Positions 61,201 through 64,000 of a stretch of DNA of 64,000 bases are shown here, in pieces. Made by a program: the position numbers and the translations under genes. Source of the stretch: Rotaria sp. Silwood1 (Eukaryota; Rotifera; Eurotatoria; Philodinida; Philodinidae); contig CAJNOP010000094.1 in the NCBI GenBank assembly GCA_905250075.1, forward strand, positions 201,373 to 265,372, read 5' to 3'. The notes below the pieces were generated by a model. It had not been told where the DNA came from. It did not search any database and was given only the letters and a program-made list of their open reading frames with translations. The first letter of the stretch is position 1, and each line of letters opens with the position of its first letter.

Positions 61201-63374
61201 AGCGCATGCTTAGAGCATCCTGGTATTCGGTGGAGTTTGAGAAACTGATTGGTAGAGCAAAGAGAAAGAGAGATGTGCGTAGCGCCTAGGCGCGAGCAGT
61301 GGCGCAGGGAAGCGCGGTGAGGCGCGGTGCGATTTTGTCCATCTCTGATATGAACTACTTGCTTGTTGCATTTTTGGAAAGTTAAGTAAAATGTGTAGCA
61401 AAATAGATAGAATAAAATAATTTTTCAGTGATTAACAAACAGCAGCTATATCGTGTGTCACATTTCAATCCCGTATGGATTGTACTAACAAGTTTTGAGT
61501 AATATATTCGATACTTTTTTTTTATATAGGGTCCAATTTATCGGATAGCTTGGAGTCCTATTGCAAAAGGTGTTTTTCTTTCATCATCAGCTGACTGGAC
61601 AGTATCACTTTGGACTGTTGATCGATATCAACCATGTATCACATTTGCATCGAGAAAGGTATTGATATAACTATGAACTAATTTTATAATCAATTGATAT
61701 TTTTAGAAACCAGTATTTGATATTTGTTGGTCACCAAAATCAGCGACAATATTTTGTTGTGCCAATGAAGAAGCTGTAGAAATATGGGATTTATCAAAAA
61801 ATACGTAAGAGACCTTTTTTTTTCTTCTTCTTCTTACTATTTAAATTATTTCAAATAAAATATCTCTTTTCTTTTTGTGAACATTTTTGCTTCGCTATGA
61901 ATTTTTTTTTTTGCCAAGAAAATTGGATGAGATAAGTTTGTTTCGACATGTACATTTCAGTGAACATAAACATTCATATCTTTTCTTCAAATACAGTTCT
62001 TCTCTGATCATCACTACTGTATTGACAAAAACTCGTTTTTTTAACTTCCAGATGTGGGTCTTGTAAAAAAGAAATGTCGAGTTTACTCTAGAATCAAAAC
62101 GATCCATTGTTTATGGAACGGCTAGCATTGAATTGATGCAATTTTATAGTAATGACTTGGATATGGCCTTTACATGATTAAGAGAAATGCTGTTAGCCAA
62201 ATTTGTAAATGGTTTCTAACTAAAACTATCTTTCTTTATATTCATTCTCAAAACTAGATCTCTGATAAATGAATATTCACTTTGATCAATAAGATTACTA
62301 TTGATTTATTTCTATTTTACAATCGCATGAGTATCAAACTGTTCTGATTAAAATAATTCGATTGACACATACATGTACAGAATGATCCATAAGTAGCTTT
62401 ACGAAAAATAAAATTGAATATTTTCATTCTGTTTCACTCTATGGCGATAGGATTTTTTCCATGATCGAGAAAATTTCAAATTTTTTTTTTTAATTTAAAC
62501 TCTATTATCTTACAAGTCATAACATGAGTCTGAATTTGCAAAACCTCTATAAAAACGTTCACCAACAATGATAAACAAAATAATTCTCGCTTTCACTTCA
62601 TTGTATTCAAGGAAAGACAGCTATTTACATCTGTAGCAACAGAGAAAAGACAAGTCTCGTAGTACATTACGAAACCATACGATAAAATATATGAATACAT
62701 GGATTTGTAAGAATCATCTTAATTCATTATTGAAGCCAATAATGAGACTTCAACTCAATATTTATAAATGTTATTCTTATGAAACAAGAAATTCGACAAA
62801 CTCCTCGATCATGATAATAAAAATTAGCCCTAGAGAATGGAATCTAGTTGAGATATTCAAATGTTTTATTATAAAGCTACGTATAGACTAGCCTATATAT
62901 TAATAAAAAAAATATATTTAAAATCTAAATAATTTCCAGTTGAATTTTCTATTTTTATTTATTTTTCTTTCGAATAGACTTGAACCAATAAATGTCATAT
63001 TAGCTACTCAACAATATATATTTACTTCGATAACATATGCACCAAATTCTGAAGTATTTATTTTCTTATTTCATTTCTCGTAATAATTGTATTTTATTTC
63101 AGTGTGTTCTTGCTGGTACTAGTATTGGTTCAGTTATGGTATATCATTTAAAAAATCTTCCAACAGTAACAACAGTACGTTAATCTTTTCTTCTTATCAT
63201 ATATTTAATTTCAAAAAAATAAAACCATTTAATAACACTTTATAGGCAAATGATTTAATGGATATAATCGAACAACAAACAAATAATTTACCTCCACCAG
63301 AAGATACATCATCAACAGTTGCTTCTAATGTAGCTGCAAAAGAAACTGGTACAACAATTCAAGGAAAAACATAA
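55289..63374 (+). CDS. DNAI4: Axonemal dynein intermediate chain 4 (WDR78)
   Basis: Exons are 55289-55528, 55597-55649, 55701-55825, 56822-56979, 57057-57164, 57227-57287, 57342-57401, 57467-57606, 57675-57789, 58052-58087 (tentative), 59810-59851, 59917-60068, 60123-60200, 60259-60332, 60393-60499, 60552-60599, 60664-60811, 60869-60956, 61530-61658, 61707-61804, 62978-63053, 63103-63174 and 63246-63374, giving 778 aa. The family is an inner-arm (dynein f/I1) intermediate chain needed for ciliary beating. Diagnostic stretches are LSETETIFIL, MNTFNSSVKNKEVQCERL, and a C-terminal WD40 set: SALAWNRKNSDLLAVGYG, VGLYDGTVNVYDV, GKHTAPVWQLYWV, YLCGTEEGLIHRCS, YNEQYLDTYSGHT, IAWSPIAKGVFLSSSADWTV and VLAGTSIGSVMVYHLKN. 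The 36-nt exon at 58052 has good splice sites and keeps phase, but skipping it also keeps phase. A poly(A) signal follows at 63410. Confidence 0.92.
56223..56676. mobile_element. hAT-type non-autonomous transposon, 454 bp, perfect 8-bp target duplication
   Basis: The ends start CAGGG (caggggtggaaccggtt; inverted right end cagggttgaaatcggtc), as in classic hAT elements. The flanks are both gtaagcct (56215-56222 and 56677-56684). Arrays of ccggt/ggccgg words near each end make the sub-terminal regions GC-rich and self-complementary. The AT-rich middle is non-coding; the minus-strand open frame across it is not supported. It lies in a 1-kb DNAI4 intron. Confidence 0.9.
57790..59809 (+). other. 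DNAI4 intron region, 2 kb
   Basis: It contains the tentative 36-nt exon 58052-58087. The segment 59150-59400 shares words with the palindromic repeat family at 27550 and 31033 (aaattcaatatct, then ttgaaattttca, then gatcacaagtagacc) and may be a distant member. The small open frames here (58509-58772 minus, 58896-59114 plus) are unsupported. Confidence 0.5.
60957..61529 (+). other. DNAI4 intron with hAT MITE
   Basis: Intron between two WD40 coding exons, phase 0. About 40 percent of it is the element at 61125-61347. Confidence 0.7.
61125..61347. mobile_element. hAT-type MITE, 223 bp, 29-bp perfect terminal inverted repeats
   Basis: The first 29 bases (cagagatggacaaaatcgca then ccgcgcctc) are exactly repeated inverted at the right end. 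The flanks atatgaaa (61117-61124) and atatgaac (61348-61355) agree at 7 of 8. The element is strikingly GC-rich (many gcgc words) compared with the host, and non-coding. Perfect ends imply a young insertion. Confidence 0.9.
61805..62977 (+). other. DNAI4 intron, 1.2 kb
   Basis: Intron within the last WD40 repeats, with the Thr codon split after two bases. It is AT-rich and no element could be delimited. A faint transposase-like reading near 62815-62880 is too degenerate to call. Confidence 0.6.
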
Positions 63375-63409
63375 ATATAAATTGAATTATTCTTTTTACA
63401 TTTTTATTA

Positions 63410-63415
63410 AATAAA
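63410..63415 (+). terminator. Poly(A) signal of DNAI4
   Basis: AATAAA 35 bp after the DNAI4 stop codon. The convergent gene on the other strand ends only 140 bp from the DNAI4 stop, so the two 3'UTRs are short or overlap. Confidence 0.45.
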
Positions 63416-63514
63416 AAGAAAAAAACACACATATCTGCCGAAACAGAACATAATGGAAATCACCGGCTTTATAATTTTATTAATTCATTTCATTTTTATT
63501 TTTTTTTTTTGTTA

Positions 63515-64000
63515 TCAAAACCAAGAAGAACTATTTGTTAAATATTCAATGACACCTCGATAAGTTGTAAAAGCATAATCAATATCTTGTGGAAGAGGAG
63601 AAAATCTAAATTTTTCTGTATAATATTCATGTGCAACTAAACGAATATGAGTATTAGGTTGTGCTGTTGATATTAATTGACATATGAGATCAATAAATGC
63701 AGTTAATGTTTCATCAGCTGCCATTGGCATTGTATTCAATGATGAATGATATGTAACAGCAGAATTTTTTGGATCAACAATCATTAATGTTTTAGCTGCC
63801 ATTGTTAAATCAAGTGTTGAACGAATACATTTAGCTTTTTCATAGGCTGATTTAAGATCATCAAGTTTTTTTAATTCATTTAATGCATTTTGATTAATTT
63901 TTAAATCAATTTGATTAGAATTTTTTTGTTCTTTTCTTTGACGTTTTTCAATATTTTCAACTAATATTTGATCTTTATTTTCATTATGTTGAATAATAAT
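63515..64000 (-). CDS. C-terminal part of an unrecognised protein (runs off the window)
   Basis: An open frame of 161 codons plus stop continues without interruption to the window edge, so the true start lies beyond 64000. The part nearest the edge is Lys/Glu/Asn/Gln-rich and probably helical or coiled (KLDDLKSAYEKAKCIRSTLD). The last 95 residues look like a folded domain (DETLTAFIDLICQLISTAQ, HEYYTEKFRFSPLPQDIDY) ending NSSSWF. Codon use matches neighbouring exons. I do not recognise the family. It converges on DNAI4. Confidence 0.7.
   Translation of the reverse strand: MIIQHNENKDQILVENIEKRQRKEQKNSNQIDLKINQNALNELKKLDDLKSAYEKAKCIRSTLDLTMAAKTLMIVDPKNSAVTYHSSLNTMPMAADETLTAFIDLICQLISTAQPNTHIRLVAHEYYTEKFRFSPLPQDIDYAFTTYRGVIEYLTNSSSWF

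Noticed and set aside
62370-62895. Possible Tc1/mariner remnant in a DNAI4 intron
   Set aside because: The SPREWNLVEIF reading only vaguely resembles the SPDLNPIE motif of transposases, and no terminal repeats or target duplication could be fixed.

Overview
The window is AT-rich eukaryotic DNA with many short GT-AG introns (about 45-90 nt), a few introns of 1-3 kb, poly-T tracts before acceptors, and A/T-ending codons. The gene content (LAMMER kinase, diacylglycerol lipase, TRIM RBCC protein, axonemal dynein intermediate chain) is that of a ciliated animal. The style of gene and protein (compact exons, Q/S/T/N-rich low-complexity segments, low GC) suggests a bdelloid rotifer close to Rotaria. 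That assignment is inference and needs a database search. All gene models were assembled by hand from splice sites and reading phase, and every internal junction listed keeps the frame.

Layout: 1-3271 shows no gene. 3272-13101 (+) is a CLK/LAMMER kinase gene with three candidate first exons. 13556-16244 (+) encodes a 3-hydroxyacyl-CoA-dehydrogenase-type NAD-binding domain fused to a C-terminal RING finger, with the catalytic His lost. 17054-19122 (+) encodes a membrane CDP-alcohol phosphotransferase domain fused to a cytidylyltransferase domain. 21487-26493 (+) is a diacylglycerol lipase (DAGL family). 28441-34524 (-) is a TRIM protein (RING, B-box1, B-box2, coiled coil) with no NHL propeller. 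38533-45981 (+) is a large single-pass membrane protein with a long disordered tail, which I do not recognise. 49987-55068 (-) is a divergent TBC-like (Rab-GAP fold) protein. 55289-63374 (+) is axonemal dynein intermediate chain DNAI4/WDR78. A truncated minus-strand gene runs off the right edge (63515-64000).

No operon-like pathway is evident. Two enzymes act on glycerolipids (the phosphotransferase/cytidylyltransferase fusion and DAGL) and are neighbours on the same strand. The TBC-like gene and DNAI4 start head to head only 220 bp apart, which hints at co-regulation in ciliated cells.

Introns and intergenic DNA are full of short non-autonomous DNA transposons. Three have clear terminal inverted repeats and 8-bp target duplications typical of hAT elements (54056, 56223, 61125). 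One has hAT-like ends with a weak duplication (20466), one has TA duplications (23676), and one is unclassified (41704). There are also two 556-bp copies of a palindromic repeat (27550 and 31033), a pair of approximately 0.9-kb dispersed repeats in introns (11300 and 52080), and a foldback in a TRIM intron. No rRNA, tRNA or CRISPR was found.
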